The notes beneath the pieces are model-generated. The model did no database searches, had not been told where the DNA came from, and worked only from the letters and a program-made list of their open reading frames with translations. Positions 50,605 to 58,792 of a DNA stretch of 64,000 nucleotides are shown here, piece by piece (position 1 is the stretch's first letter; the number at the start of each line of letters is the position of its first letter). This stretch comes from Mycobacterium sp. OAS707 (GTDB lineage: Bacteria > Actinomycetota > Actinomycetes > Mycobacteriales > Mycobacteriaceae). Both the position numbers and the translations under genes were made by a program. The stretch covers positions 1,178,001 to 1,242,000 of the forward strand of contig NZ_JADBDS010000002.1 in NCBI RefSeq assembly GCF_014873705.1, given 5' to 3'.

Positions 50605-51528
50605 CTATGGTGTGGTCAGCGGCTTCAACGCCTCGCCCACCGCGGTGATCACGCCGGGCGTATAGCGATGGGTCGGCAGATTGACGATGACGCCATCGAT
50701 GCCGACGTCGAGCACGCGGCGCTTGATCTCCTCGGCCACTTGCTCGGGTGTGCCGGAGACAGCGCGCCCTCCGCGAGCCTCGTCCATCGAACCATGGGAT
50801 TCGAATCCGTCGACGATCACCGTGAGCAGGCAGCTCGTTTCCAGGGTTGCCGGGTCGCGATCGGCCTCCGCGCACCGTTGTTCGAGCGCGCGTAGCTTGC
50901 CGGCAAGGTCGTCCATGGGCGCGATGATGTTGAGGTGGTCGGCGTACTGCGCGGCGAGCCGGAACGTCTTCTTCTCCCCGCTACCGCCGAGCATCACCGG
51001 AATGTGGTCACGGTAGCGCGGCTCGTTGATGGCGCTTTCGGTGTGATACCACTTGCCCGAAAAGCTGGGCCGCTCACCGTGAGTCATCGGAATGATGATC
51101 TGCAGTGCCTCTTCCAGCTTCTCGAAACGCTCTGTGAACGTGCTGAATTCGAAACCCAGCTGGTTGTGCTCGAGCTCAAACCACCCGGCGCCGATACCCA
51201 AGACCGCTCGCCCGCCGCTGATTACGTCCAGGGTCGTGATTTCCTTGGCCAACAGGGTCGGGTTGCGATAGGTGTTTCCGGTGACCAGCGTCGACAGCTG
51301 CACACGCTCGGTGGCGCTCGCCAGCGCGCCCAGCGTCGTGTAGGCCTCCAGCATCGGTTCGTCGGGCTCCCCGAGCGTCGGCAGCTGATAGAAGTGATCC
51401 ATCACCAAAACCGTGTCGAATCCGGCAGCTTCGGCCTCAGCGGCTTGAGCCCGCACCGCGGGGAACAGCTCTGTGACGGGTGTTCCGTATGAGAAATTGG
51501 GGATCTGCAATCCAAGTCGAATAGTCAC
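50605..51528 (-). CDS. LLM class F420-dependent oxidoreductase
   Basis: A 307-residue luciferase-like TIM-barrel protein (RLGLQIPNFSYG, VMDHFYQLP, GIGAGWFELEH, MLGGSGEKKT). The GAGW/LGG blocks match the F420-dependent group of mycobacteria. Likely catalyses hydride transfer to or from a pathway intermediate. A CTGAC/GTCAG inverted repeat (50601-50605 with 50615-50619) spans the convergent stops. Two more LLM proteins are at 58793 and 62953. Confidence 0.9.
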   Translation of the reverse strand: MTIRLGLQIPNFSYGTPVTELFPAVRAQAAEAEAAGFDTVLVMDHFYQLPTLGEPDEPMLEAYTTLGALASATERVQLSTLVTGNTYRNPTLLAKEITTLDVISGGRAVLGIGAGWFELEHNQLGFEFSTFTERFEKLEEALQIIIPMTHGERPSFSGKWYHTESAINEPRYRDHIPVMLGGSGEKKTFRLAAQYADHLNIIAPMDDLAGKLRALEQRCAEADRDPATLETSCLLTVIVDGFESHGSMDEARGGRAVSGTPEQVAEEIKRRVLDVGIDGVIVNLPTHRYTPGVITAVGEALKPLTTP

Positions 51529-51586
51529 GCCTCACGGTGACGACTGCCGGGCAGGATTTATTCCCCGGCCCGAACCGGCTCTCGCG

Positions 51587-52189
51587 TCAAGGGAGCTTGA
51601 TTGCCGAGGTGTACATCTCCACGATCGGACGGTAGAGGTCGACATCGTCGAGTTCGCTACTCAACACGATGGCGTCGCTGGTCGCGATGAGTAACTGCGC
51701 GAACGTCACCGGTGGAATCAGCAACGCTCCACCGAGGCGGTCCATACCGGTCACGATGAACTTCGCCAGCGCCTCGACAACCTCAGACCTCTTGGCTGCC
51801 ACGCGTTCTCGGGCGTCGGGGTTGCGAAGCAGATAAAGGGTGAATTCATGGCCCAGCGCGGCGTGCTCGGCGCCCCGGTCGCGGCTGAGCTGGCGCCAGC
51901 GCTTGGCAATCTCGTCGAGTTCGCGCGCCCCGATCTGCCTGGCGGACGACATCACTTCGGCGAAGTTGTCAAAGTAACGACGCCAGTACCTGTCGCTCAC
52001 CGCCAGAAACAGGTCCTCTTTCGTAGCGAAGTGCTTGTAGATGGCCCCCTTGGTGTAGCCGGCCGCATGCGCGATGTCGTCGAGAGTCGCTGGCGCGAAA
52101 CCTTTTTCGGCGAAGACCTCTTCTGCGGCGTCGAGCAGAAGCGAACGCGTGTGCTCGATGCGTCGCTCGCGCGTCCATTGCTCCACCAT
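51587..52189 (-). CDS. TetR-family transcriptional regulator
   Basis: A 200-residue TetR protein: helix-turn-helix at about residues 33-54 (APATLDDIAHAAGYTKGAIY), then a helical ligand domain. Divergent from the AveC-like gene; the 71-bp gap contains AGATAC-N6-GTATCT, a good operator candidate. It probably controls the AveC-NorQ-NorD cassette and itself. Confidence 0.92.
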   Translation of the reverse strand: MVEQWTRERRIEHTRSLLLDAAEEVFAEKGFAPATLDDIAHAAGYTKGAIYKHFATKEDLFLAVSDRYWRRYFDNFAEVMSSARQIGARELDEIAKRWRQLSRDRGAEHAALGHEFTLYLLRNPDARERVAAKRSEVVEALAKFIVTGMDRLGGALLIPPVTFAQLLIATSDAIVLSSELDDVDLYRPIVEMYTSAIKLP

Positions 52190-52230
52190 GCGTGCGATTG
52201 TGACACAGGATCTCAGAAACTTATAGGTTG

Positions 52231-52251
52231 CTCAGATACTGAGTGGTATCT
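52231..52251. promoter_or_regulatory. Candidate TetR operator upstream of the AveC-like gene
   Basis: AGATAC (52234-52239) and GTATCT (52246-52251) are perfect 6-bp arms with a 6-bp spacer; CTCAG-ATA-CTGAG (52231-52243) overlaps it. The site ends 9 bp before the ATG at 52261, so binding would block initiation. Its form differs from both the GAGAA and TATCAA motifs. Confidence 0.55.
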
Positions 52252-52260
52252 TGAAGCGTC

Positions 52261-53424
52261 ATGAGCGAACTGTCAAACAAGCCACGGGCCGTCGTCGAGC
52301 CGGTCCCGGACGCGGCGTTAGTCGACAACGTTCAAACGAAGGTCAGGCCGATCACCATCTGGGCTGCCATCGGTGGCGCACTGTTGGTGCTCCAGCTGTA
52401 CGTGTGGATTCGGTGGATCACGGGGCCCTACTTCGAGCGGGTGCCGGGCGGGCCCACCGACCCGCCGCTCTACATGAGGGCCTTCCTCACGTTCAACGGC
52501 ATCCTCGTCTGCGTCGGTCTGCCGGTCGCCATCTGGTGGTTCATCATCAGGCCGTGGCGCCGGGAGCGGAGAATCACGCTCGACGGCATGCTGCTGGTGT
52601 CAATGGGCCTGATGTTCTTTCAGGACCCGCTACTCAACTACTTCAACACCTGGTGCACCTACAACACCTGGCTGTGGAACCGCGGCTCCTGGTCGTCGGA
52701 CATTCCGGGATGGGTCTCACCCGAGCAACCCGGCCGACAGGTCGCCGAGCCGCTGTTGATCAACGCTCCGGGGTACACGGCCGGCGTACTGGTCATCACG
52801 ATCTTCGGCTGCTGGGTGATGCGAAAGATCAAGGCGCGCTGGCCCAATATCACCAACTTGCGGCTGATTCTGGCCACCTACGCCTTCACGATCGTGCTCG
52901 ACTTCGTCATGGAAGCCGGCTTCATGCTGCCGTTCGGGCTCTACACCTATCCCGGCGCGATTCGCTCGGTGTCCGTGTTCGCCGGCACGTATCACCAGTG
53001 GCCGATCTACGAGGGATTGATGTGGGGCGGCGTCCAGGCCGCAATGTGCTGCCTGCGCTATTTCACCGACGACCGCGGCCGCACGATCGTCGAACGCGGG
53101 CTGGACAACGTGCGAGGCGGGTTCGCACGGCAGCAGTTCACCCGATTCCTGGCGATATTCGCAGCGATCAGCGGATGCTTCTTCTTTTTCTACAACGTTC
53201 CCGCGCAATGGATCGCCATGCACTCCGACCCGTGGCCAGCAGACCACCTGAAGCGCTCGTATTTCAACGGAGGCATCTGCGGCGACGGGACCGACGTACC
53301 CTGTCCCGACCCCGTGCTGCCAATGCCGACGAAGCGGTCGGGCTTCATCAATGTCGACGGCGAACTCGTCCTGCCCGACGGGGCCGAGCTTCCGCGGACC
53401 GTACCGTTCGACCGCGGGAAGTGA
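52261..53424 (+). CDS. AveC-like (spirocyclase family) membrane protein
   Basis: A 387-residue polytopic membrane protein with hydrophobic helices near residues 31-51, 75-95, 103-120, 182-200, 215-235 and 295-315, and conserved-looking loop motifs DPLLNYFNTWCTYNTW and HQWPIYEGLMWGG. This resembles the AveC-like family, named for the avermectin spirocyclase/dehydratase; mycobacterial members have no established function. It starts an operon with the NorQ/NorD-like pair, 4 bp ahead of the next TTG. A role as an integral-membrane oxidoreductase, cyclase or carrier is speculative. Confidence 0.72.
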   Translation: MSELSNKPRAVVEPVPDAALVDNVQTKVRPITIWAAIGGALLVLQLYVWIRWITGPYFERVPGGPTDPPLYMRAFLTFNGILVCVGLPVAIWWFIIRPWRRERRITLDGMLLVSMGLMFFQDPLLNYFNTWCTYNTWLWNRGSWSSDIPGWVSPEQPGRQVAEPLLINAPGYTAGVLVITIFGCWVMRKIKARWPNITNLRLILATYAFTIVLDFVMEAGFMLPFGLYTYPGAIRSVSVFAGTYHQWPIYEGLMWGGVQAAMCCLRYFTDDRGRTIVERGLDNVRGGFARQQFTRFLAIFAAISGCFFFFYNVPAQWIAMHSDPWPADHLKRSYFNGGICGDGTDVPCPDPVLPMPTKRSGFINVDGELVLPDGAELPRTVPFDRGK

Positions 53425-53428
53425 GTCG

Positions 53429-54247
53429 TTGACCAACAGTCGGCCGACGATCATTCAAACCCCTTCGCAGGCACCGTTTTACCGAGCTATCAGCGACGAG
53501 GTAGAGGTGTTCCGTGCCGCGGCTCGGCGCGGTCTGCCGGTGTTGCTGAAGGGTCCGACGGGTTGCGGGAAGACCCGCTTCGTGGAGGCGATGGCGCACG
53601 AGCTGGGACGCCAACTGATCACCGTGGCGGGCCATGAGGACATGACGTCGGCGGATCTGGTCGGCCGCTTCCTGCTCAAAGGCGGGGAAACGGTCTGGGT
53701 GGACGGTCCCTTGACGCGGGCCGTTCGCGAGGGCGCCATTTGTTATCTGGACGAAATCGTCGAGGCGCGTCAAGACACCCCCGTGGTGATTCACCCGCTC
53801 GCCGACCATCGCCGCGAGTTACCGATCGATCGGCTCGGCACGACACTGCCCGCCACACCGGGTTTCCAGCTGGTGATCTCCTACAACCCTGGCTATCAAA
53901 GCGTTTTGAAGAACATCAAGGAGTCAACCCGTCAGCGTTTCATCGCGATCGAACTCGACTTCCCGTCCGCCGAGACCGAGACGGACATTGTGGCCCACGA
54001 AGCCGGAATCGATGTTCAGACCGCGCGGACTCTGGTCACGGTCGGTAACGCCATCCGAAGCCTGGATGGCTCGCCGCTGCGCGAAGTCGCCTCGACCCGG
54101 ATGTTGATCCTCGCGGGCGGCCTGGTCGCCGAAGGGCTCAACCTGCGCAGTGCCGTCCGGTCGGCGATCGTCCGGGTGCTCTCCGACGATGCGGACGTCG
54201 AGCGTGCACTCGGCGAACTCGTCGACGCCGTCCTGCCCGCGCCATGA
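53429..54247 (+). CDS. AAA+ ATPase of the MoxR / NorQ-CbbQ type
   Basis: A 272-residue AAA+ protein: Walker A GPTGCGKT (42-49), Walker B ICYLDE (104-109), sensor 1 SYNPGYQ and a CbbQ_C-like C-terminal part. TTG 53429 with GGGAAG upstream is preferred because codons before it lie inside the AveC-like gene. NorQ/CbbQ proteins work with a VWA partner to remodel or load metal into an oxidase or Rubisco; the VWA partner is the next gene, overlapping by 4 bp. Confidence 0.9.
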   Translation: MTNSRPTIIQTPSQAPFYRAISDEVEVFRAAARRGLPVLLKGPTGCGKTRFVEAMAHELGRQLITVAGHEDMTSADLVGRFLLKGGETVWVDGPLTRAVREGAICYLDEIVEARQDTPVVIHPLADHRRELPIDRLGTTLPATPGFQLVISYNPGYQSVLKNIKESTRQRFIAIELDFPSAETETDIVAHEAGIDVQTARTLVTVGNAIRSLDGSPLREVASTRMLILAGGLVAEGLNLRSAVRSAIVRVLSDDADVERALGELVDAVLPAP

Positions 54248-55935
54248 CCGCGTCCGGTCCAGACGCCCGTTGCCGCTTTCGCTTTCTCGCGTCTTTCATC
54301 GCAGACAGGGCGCTCGAAATCGCCGAAACGTCGGATGGCGGCGGCGCATACACCAACGGCAGGGTCATCTACGTCACGGCCGACGCCTCCGCCGAGCAGC
54401 AACGCCGCGAGGTCATGGTCCAGAGTTCACTGCTGGGCGCGGGCAGTCTGGACCACCGCTTGGTCAGGGCGTTGCGTGCGCGACCATCCGTCGCCCGCAG
54501 GTACCTGACGCTCGAAGGTCGTCGCGCACTTGGACGACTCGCCGAACGGCTCCCACTGGCCGCCGCGCTTGCCATCGCAGCACCGAGCACTACAAGCCCC
54601 GACGAATCGCTCGAAATAGCCTGGGGGCGAACCAAAATCGACGAACCGCCGGATTGGTTCGGCGTCATCAAGCCCGGTCGACTGTTGGTGCTCGCCACTG
54701 GTCCTGGGAGCCGGGCCACCCACGGCGACCTACACCTGCACTTCGATCCCGTCGGCGCGCACGAGGATGATGACGAGGCGCCATCGCAGGAGAGCAAGAT
54801 CCTCAAGCTGTTCGAGAGCCCCGTGGCCGCTTCTCGTGCGCTGTCGGAGTTTCTCCGCAAGCTGTTCGGCAGTTCGCCGGCGGATGGGAACGGCGCCGCG
54901 GGCGCGGAGTTGCGGCTCGGCTCGTTGAGGCGGGCGCGCGATGCGGGACTCGTCGCGCGACCGCTCCCGACGCGGATCCACTTCACTGACGACGGGAAAC
55001 CGGGCGGCGCTGTTGGCGTCGGCGGTGCGCTCTACCCGGAGTGGGATGTTCACAACAACCGCTACCGGCCGCAGTGGTGCCGGGTCATCGACTTTCCACT
55101 GACGGTCGCCGCCGACGTGTCAGACGCAGGTGTGCACCACGACGACGTGCTTCGCCGACGGCTGTCCCGAATCGGCCTCGGCCTCAAGGTGTTACGTGCT
55201 CGAGCGGATGGGGATGAACTCGACATCGAGGCACTCATCGAGCTTTCCGTCGATCTGCGGGCGGGGCACTCAGCAGCCGAACGGGTCTACTTGGAACGTC
55301 GCAAACTCTCCCGCGACCTCGGCGTCCTCATCCTGCTCGACGCTTCCGGATCGGCCAACGACACCGATCCCAACGGTCTCGCAGTGCACGACCATCAACG
55401 TCGCGCTGCGGCCACGCTGGCCGCCACACTCGAAGAACTCGGCGACCGCGTCGCCGTGTATGCGTTCCGGTCGCAGGGCCGCCACGCTGTTCAGCTTCCG
55501 GCGATCAAAGCGTTCGGGCAGCGGTTCGGCGCCATCGGACGAGCCCGGCTCAACCAGCTCCAGCCATCCGGCTACACCCGCCTTGGCGCTGCGATTCGAG
55601 GTGCAGGTGAGATTCTCAAGACCGATGCCGGCACGCCGAACCGGTTACTGGTCGTCCTGTCTGACGGATTCCCCTACGACGACGGTTATGAAGGCCGTTA
55701 CGCGGAGGCCGACGTCAACAAATCGCTCGAAGAGCTCCGCGCGGATGGTGTTGGGTGCCTTTGTCTTTCCGTCGGCGCCGCGTCGGGCCGCGGTGAGCTC
55801 GAGCGGGCGTTCGGCTCAGCCGGCTACGCCAGCGCGCCGACCCTGGCCGACTTGAGTCCGCGAATGGATGAGTTGTTTCTGTCTTCGCTGCGCGAACTCA
55901 GCGAGCCGGTAGGCCCAAGACGCGCTGCGCGATGA
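54244..55935 (+). CDS. NorD/CbbO-like VWA-domain protein
   Basis: A 563-residue protein. The C-terminal VWA domain has an intact MIDAS (Asp366-x-Ser368-x-Ser370, then LSDG). Before it is the NorD-type block YPEWD (265-269) with a following RPQW. The first 200 residues are helical and poorly conserved. It is the partner of the AAA+ ATPase upstream. No nitric oxide reductase or Rubisco is in the window, so the client is unknown; the AveC-like protein or a nearby iron oxygenase is the obvious guess. Its 3' end overlaps the convergent acyl-CoA dehydrogenase by 38 bp. Confidence 0.88.
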   Translation: MTASGPDARCRFRFLASFIADRALEIAETSDGGGAYTNGRVIYVTADASAEQQRREVMVQSSLLGAGSLDHRLVRALRARPSVARRYLTLEGRRALGRLAERLPLAAALAIAAPSTTSPDESLEIAWGRTKIDEPPDWFGVIKPGRLLVLATGPGSRATHGDLHLHFDPVGAHEDDDEAPSQESKILKLFESPVAASRALSEFLRKLFGSSPADGNGAAGAELRLGSLRRARDAGLVARPLPTRIHFTDDGKPGGAVGVGGALYPEWDVHNNRYRPQWCRVIDFPLTVAADVSDAGVHHDDVLRRRLSRIGLGLKVLRARADGDELDIEALIELSVDLRAGHSAAERVYLERRKLSRDLGVLILLDASGSANDTDPNGLAVHDHQRRAAATLAATLEELGDRVAVYAFRSQGRHAVQLPAIKAFGQRFGAIGRARLNQLQPSGYTRLGAAIRGAGEILKTDAGTPNRLLVVLSDGFPYDDGYEGRYAEADVNKSLEELRADGVGCLCLSVGAASGRGELERAFGSAGYASAPTLADLSPRMDELFLSSLRELSEPVGPRRAAR

Positions 55936-57073
55936 TGTTGCGCTGTATCTCCGATGTGCCGCCCGAGATGGTGCCCGCATATGTGCTGATGTAACGGGTG
56001 AACCAGCTGCCGGTGAAAAGGTCTGGGCTGTAAGGGTTGTGGGGCGCGGTCAGCGCGGGGCTGCGCAGGCCCTCGACGCCCGCCGCGTCCAATGCGTGCC
56101 GGAAAGCGTTCTGCTCCGCCTCAGACCCGAGCAGCTTCAGCACCGAAACGCCAGGGATGTCCCGCTCGCCGCGCGCCGCCTGCCCGAGCGCGACCGACCC
56201 CAACAGCCGCAGTGCTTGGTAGTCCATCGCGATCGTCGCGAAGCGGTCGCGGTCGAGTTCGCCGAGCGGTCGGTAGTCCTCGAGTAGCTGCTTCATCCTG
56301 TTGGCGAACGCCATCCACATCATCGTGCGTTCATGGCCGAGCGATCCGTTGGCGACTTTCCAACCGTCGCCAGCCGGACCGACGAGGTTCTGAGCCGGCA
56401 CGCGCACGTCGGTGAAGAACACCTCGTTGAAATCGATGCTGTCGCGATCGAACACGCTCGCAAACGGCCGACGCTCGACACCGGGCGTGTCGGTCGGGAT
56501 CAGCAGCGCGCTGATGCCCTTGTGCTTTGGCGCATCGGCGTCGGTGCGCACGAAGGTCAGCAGGACATCGGCATCATGCGCGCCCGATGTCCACACCTTC
56601 TGCCCGTTGACCACGAAATGGTCGCCGTCGAGCACCGCACGGGTGGCCAACCCGGCCAAATCGGATCCGGCGCCAGGCTCGCTCATGCCGAGGGCCGCAG
56701 TCATCTCCGCACGCAGGATCGGAACCGCCCACGTGTGTTTCTGCTCGTCGGTTCCGAACGACAGCAGCGACGCCGCGATGATCCCAACGCCCTGCGGGTT
56801 GAAACAGTGGTAGATGCGCCGCCGCGACAGTTCCTCGCGATGAACGAACTGCTGGAGCACACCGGCGTTGCGGCCACCGAACTCAGGCGGGTTGCCTGGC
56901 AGCAGCCAACCGTGGTCGAACTGCAGTCGCTGCCAGTCCCGCGCCCATTGCGGCACATGTGCGGTCGACCGTGACCGCTCGACGGTCCGGGCCTCGTCCG
57001 GCAGGTGGTCGTCGAGGAACCTGCTGAACTCGGCGCGAAACTCCTCGACCTCGGCGTCGAACGTGAGTTGCAC
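55898..57073 (-). CDS. Acyl-CoA dehydrogenase
   Basis: A 391-residue FadE-type dehydrogenase: LGMSEPGAGSDLA, GQKVWTSGAHDAD, GGTSEIQRNIIAQRVLGLP. Highly similar to the larger subunit at 26471-27658, but with no short partner gene next to it, so it may pair with the 27642 protein or act as a homomer. GTG start; a TATCAAGTACTTA site 11 bp upstream places it in the MarR-type regulon. Confidence 0.92.
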   Translation of the reverse strand: MQLTFDAEVEEFRAEFSRFLDDHLPDEARTVERSRSTAHVPQWARDWQRLQFDHGWLLPGNPPEFGGRNAGVLQQFVHREELSRRRIYHCFNPQGVGIIAASLLSFGTDEQKHTWAVPILRAEMTAALGMSEPGAGSDLAGLATRAVLDGDHFVVNGQKVWTSGAHDADVLLTFVRTDADAPKHKGISALLIPTDTPGVERRPFASVFDRDSIDFNEVFFTDVRVPAQNLVGPAGDGWKVANGSLGHERTMMWMAFANRMKQLLEDYRPLGELDRDRFATIAMDYQALRLLGSVALGQAARGERDIPGVSVLKLLGSEAEQNAFRHALDAAGVEGLRSPALTAPHNPYSPDLFTGSWFTRYISTYAGTISGGTSEIQRNIIAQRVLGLPAR

Positions 57074-57083
57074 CCCGCCAACA

Positions 57084-57096
57084 TATCAAGTACTTA
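57084..57096. promoter_or_regulatory. MarR-type operator in the acyl-CoA dehydrogenase/epimerase divergent promoter
   Basis: TATCAAGTACTTA differs from the 45710 site by the last base only. It fills most of the 44-bp gap between divergent starts at 57073 and 57118 and would block both. It extends the presumed MarR regulon 8 kb beyond the Rieske genes. Confidence 0.55.
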
Positions 57097-57117
57097 ACAT
57101 TTGCGCGCCGGTGCGCT

Positions 57118-58038
57118 ATGACTGACTGGATGCTCGAATCGGAAAAGGTCCTCATCACCGGCGCGACGGGAAAGATCGCGTTCCCGATCGCCCGCGCGCT
57201 CGCGCAGCGCAATGAGGTTTGGGGCGCTGCCCGTCTGAGGAATCCTGGCGATCGGGACAAGCTGGCGGCCGCCGGCATCAAGCCGGTCGCACTCGACATG
57301 AGCACCGGCGATTTCTCGGCTTTGCCCAACGATTTCACGTACGTGTTCCATGCCGCGGTCGACGTCGGCGCCGGCGAGTGGACGGACTGCGTGGACACCA
57401 ACGCGCAGAAATCCGGCGACTTGCTCTACCACTGCCGCGCCGCCAAGGGCTTCGTCTTCTGCTCCACGGGATCGGTGTACGGATACCAGGGGCAGCGACC
57501 GTTGCGTGAGTCCGATCCGCCAGGCGTCCCGCTTCGCGCGAACTACAGCTTCTCCAAGATCGCCGCCGAGGCGGTGTGCACGTGGATTGCCAAGCGGTAT
57601 CGGATCCCGCTCACGATCATCCGGATCTGCTCCACCTACGGCCCCGAGGGCGGCGCGCCAGCCGACCGGCTCGAGATGATGTTGGCCCACAAGCCGATTC
57701 GGCTCTACCCGGACAAGCCCAACAACTACAACCCGATCTACGAAGACGACTACGTCGAATTCGGCATCAAGGCGATGGAGGTCGCCGCGACGCCGCCGGT
57801 TGTGGTGAATTGGGCGGGCAGTGAGACCGTGAGCGTCGAAGACTACTGCGCATACATGGGCGAACTCGTTGGCGTCGAGCCGATCTTCGAGTACACCCGC
57901 GATGCGCACACGCCGCTATGGCCGGACGTTACCTACATGCACGAAGTGCTGGGCCGTACGAAAGTGCATTGGCGCGAAGGCTTTCGGCGGATGATCGAAG
58001 CGCGTCGCCCCGAAATCACTCTGAACGAGGGTAATTGA
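57118..58038 (+). CDS. NAD-dependent epimerase/dehydratase-family (extended SDR) protein
   Basis: A 306-residue extended SDR: GATGKIAF nucleotide loop (15-22), FHAAVDV, STGSVYG with catalytic Ser, and NYSFSK with Tyr and Lys four apart. It looks more like an NAD-dependent oxidoreductase/epimerase acting on a pathway intermediate than a sugar-nucleotide enzyme, given the catabolic setting. ATG 57118; an internal ATG at 57130 is possible. Two genes follow closely, forming an operon. Confidence 0.85.
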   Translation: MTDWMLESEKVLITGATGKIAFPIARALAQRNEVWGAARLRNPGDRDKLAAAGIKPVALDMSTGDFSALPNDFTYVFHAAVDVGAGEWTDCVDTNAQKSGDLLYHCRAAKGFVFCSTGSVYGYQGQRPLRESDPPGVPLRANYSFSKIAAEAVCTWIAKRYRIPLTIIRICSTYGPEGGAPADRLEMMLAHKPIRLYPDKPNNYNPIYEDDYVEFGIKAMEVAATPPVVVNWAGSETVSVEDYCAYMGELVGVEPIFEYTRDAHTPLWPDVTYMHEVLGRTKVHWREGFRRMIEARRPEITLNEGN

Positions 58039-58039
58039 C

Positions 58040-58783
58040 ATGGAACTCCCTGGCACGCCGTCGGACGAAATCGCCGATGTCCTCGCAACGGGCCGTGGCG
58101 ACGTCACGACCTTGTTCGTCTCGATGGCGAGGCGCCACCCCGATGGTGCGGACGCCGAATACCTGCGCTGGCACACCCTGGATCACCGCCCGGAACAGCA
58201 TCGGCTCTCAGCCGTACGAGCATCCCTGCGGTTGGTCTCGACGCCGGCGTGCCGGTCAGCACGTGCGACGAGCAGAGCGCCGTACGACGACATCGACCAC
58301 GTGATGACGTACTTTTTCACCGATCCCAGCGGTATGACGGGCTTTCTTGAACTCGCCAAGGGGCTGAGCATGGCGGGCCGAAAACTTCCGCTACTGCCCC
58401 CGGTTGAGCGGGGCATCTATCGAGTTGAACACAAGGCGGCAGCGCCGCGGGTCAAAGTCGGCGCGGACGTGCTGCCGTGGTGGCCGATCCGCGGCGTCTA
58501 CCTACTGCTGGAAGCGAACGCGTCGGCGCCGACGGATCTGACCGACATCGACGGCGTCGCCGGTGTCTGGTCTGCGGTGTCGCAATCCGTCGACGCCCGA
58601 CTGGCGAGTGCTCCTGCGGGCCAGACCATTTCGTACTGCTTCCTCGACTGCGATCCGGTCTCCGCCGCGGAACGGCTACGCCCGGCACTGGAGAAACGGT
58701 GGAGTGAGGGCGACATCGAACCGCTCTTCGTTGCTCCTTTCCACGCCGTGGTGCCATACGAATGGGACCGCTATGTGCCGTAG
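58040..58783 (+). CDS. Protein of unknown function, possible EthD-like fold
   Basis: A 247-residue protein starting one base after the epimerase stop. The N-terminal half has RWHTLDHRPEQHRL, reminiscent of EthD/dimeric alpha-beta barrel proteins that assist P450s; the second half (WWPIRGVYLLLEAN to the end) may be a second degenerate copy. No catalytic residues are clear. Between an extended SDR and an LLM oxidoreductase, so a pathway role is likely. Confidence 0.7.
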   Translation: MELPGTPSDEIADVLATGRGDVTTLFVSMARRHPDGADAEYLRWHTLDHRPEQHRLSAVRASLRLVSTPACRSARATSRAPYDDIDHVMTYFFTDPSGMTGFLELAKGLSMAGRKLPLLPPVERGIYRVEHKAAAPRVKVGADVLPWWPIRGVYLLLEANASAPTDLTDIDGVAGVWSAVSQSVDARLASAPAGQTISYCFLDCDPVSAAERLRPALEKRWSEGDIEPLFVAPFHAVVPYEWDRYVP

Positions 58784-58792
58784 GAGGTCGTC

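Noticed and set aside
50601..50619. CTGAC-N9-GTCAG inverted repeat at the convergent stops
   Set aside because: Arms are only 5 bp and overlap coding ends. It could be a weak terminator but is not strong enough to list as a feature.
52251..53432. 393-residue Arg/Ala-rich open frame overlapping the AveC-like gene in a different phase
   Set aside because: No membrane helices or motifs. The 52261 frame gives a coherent polytopic protein.
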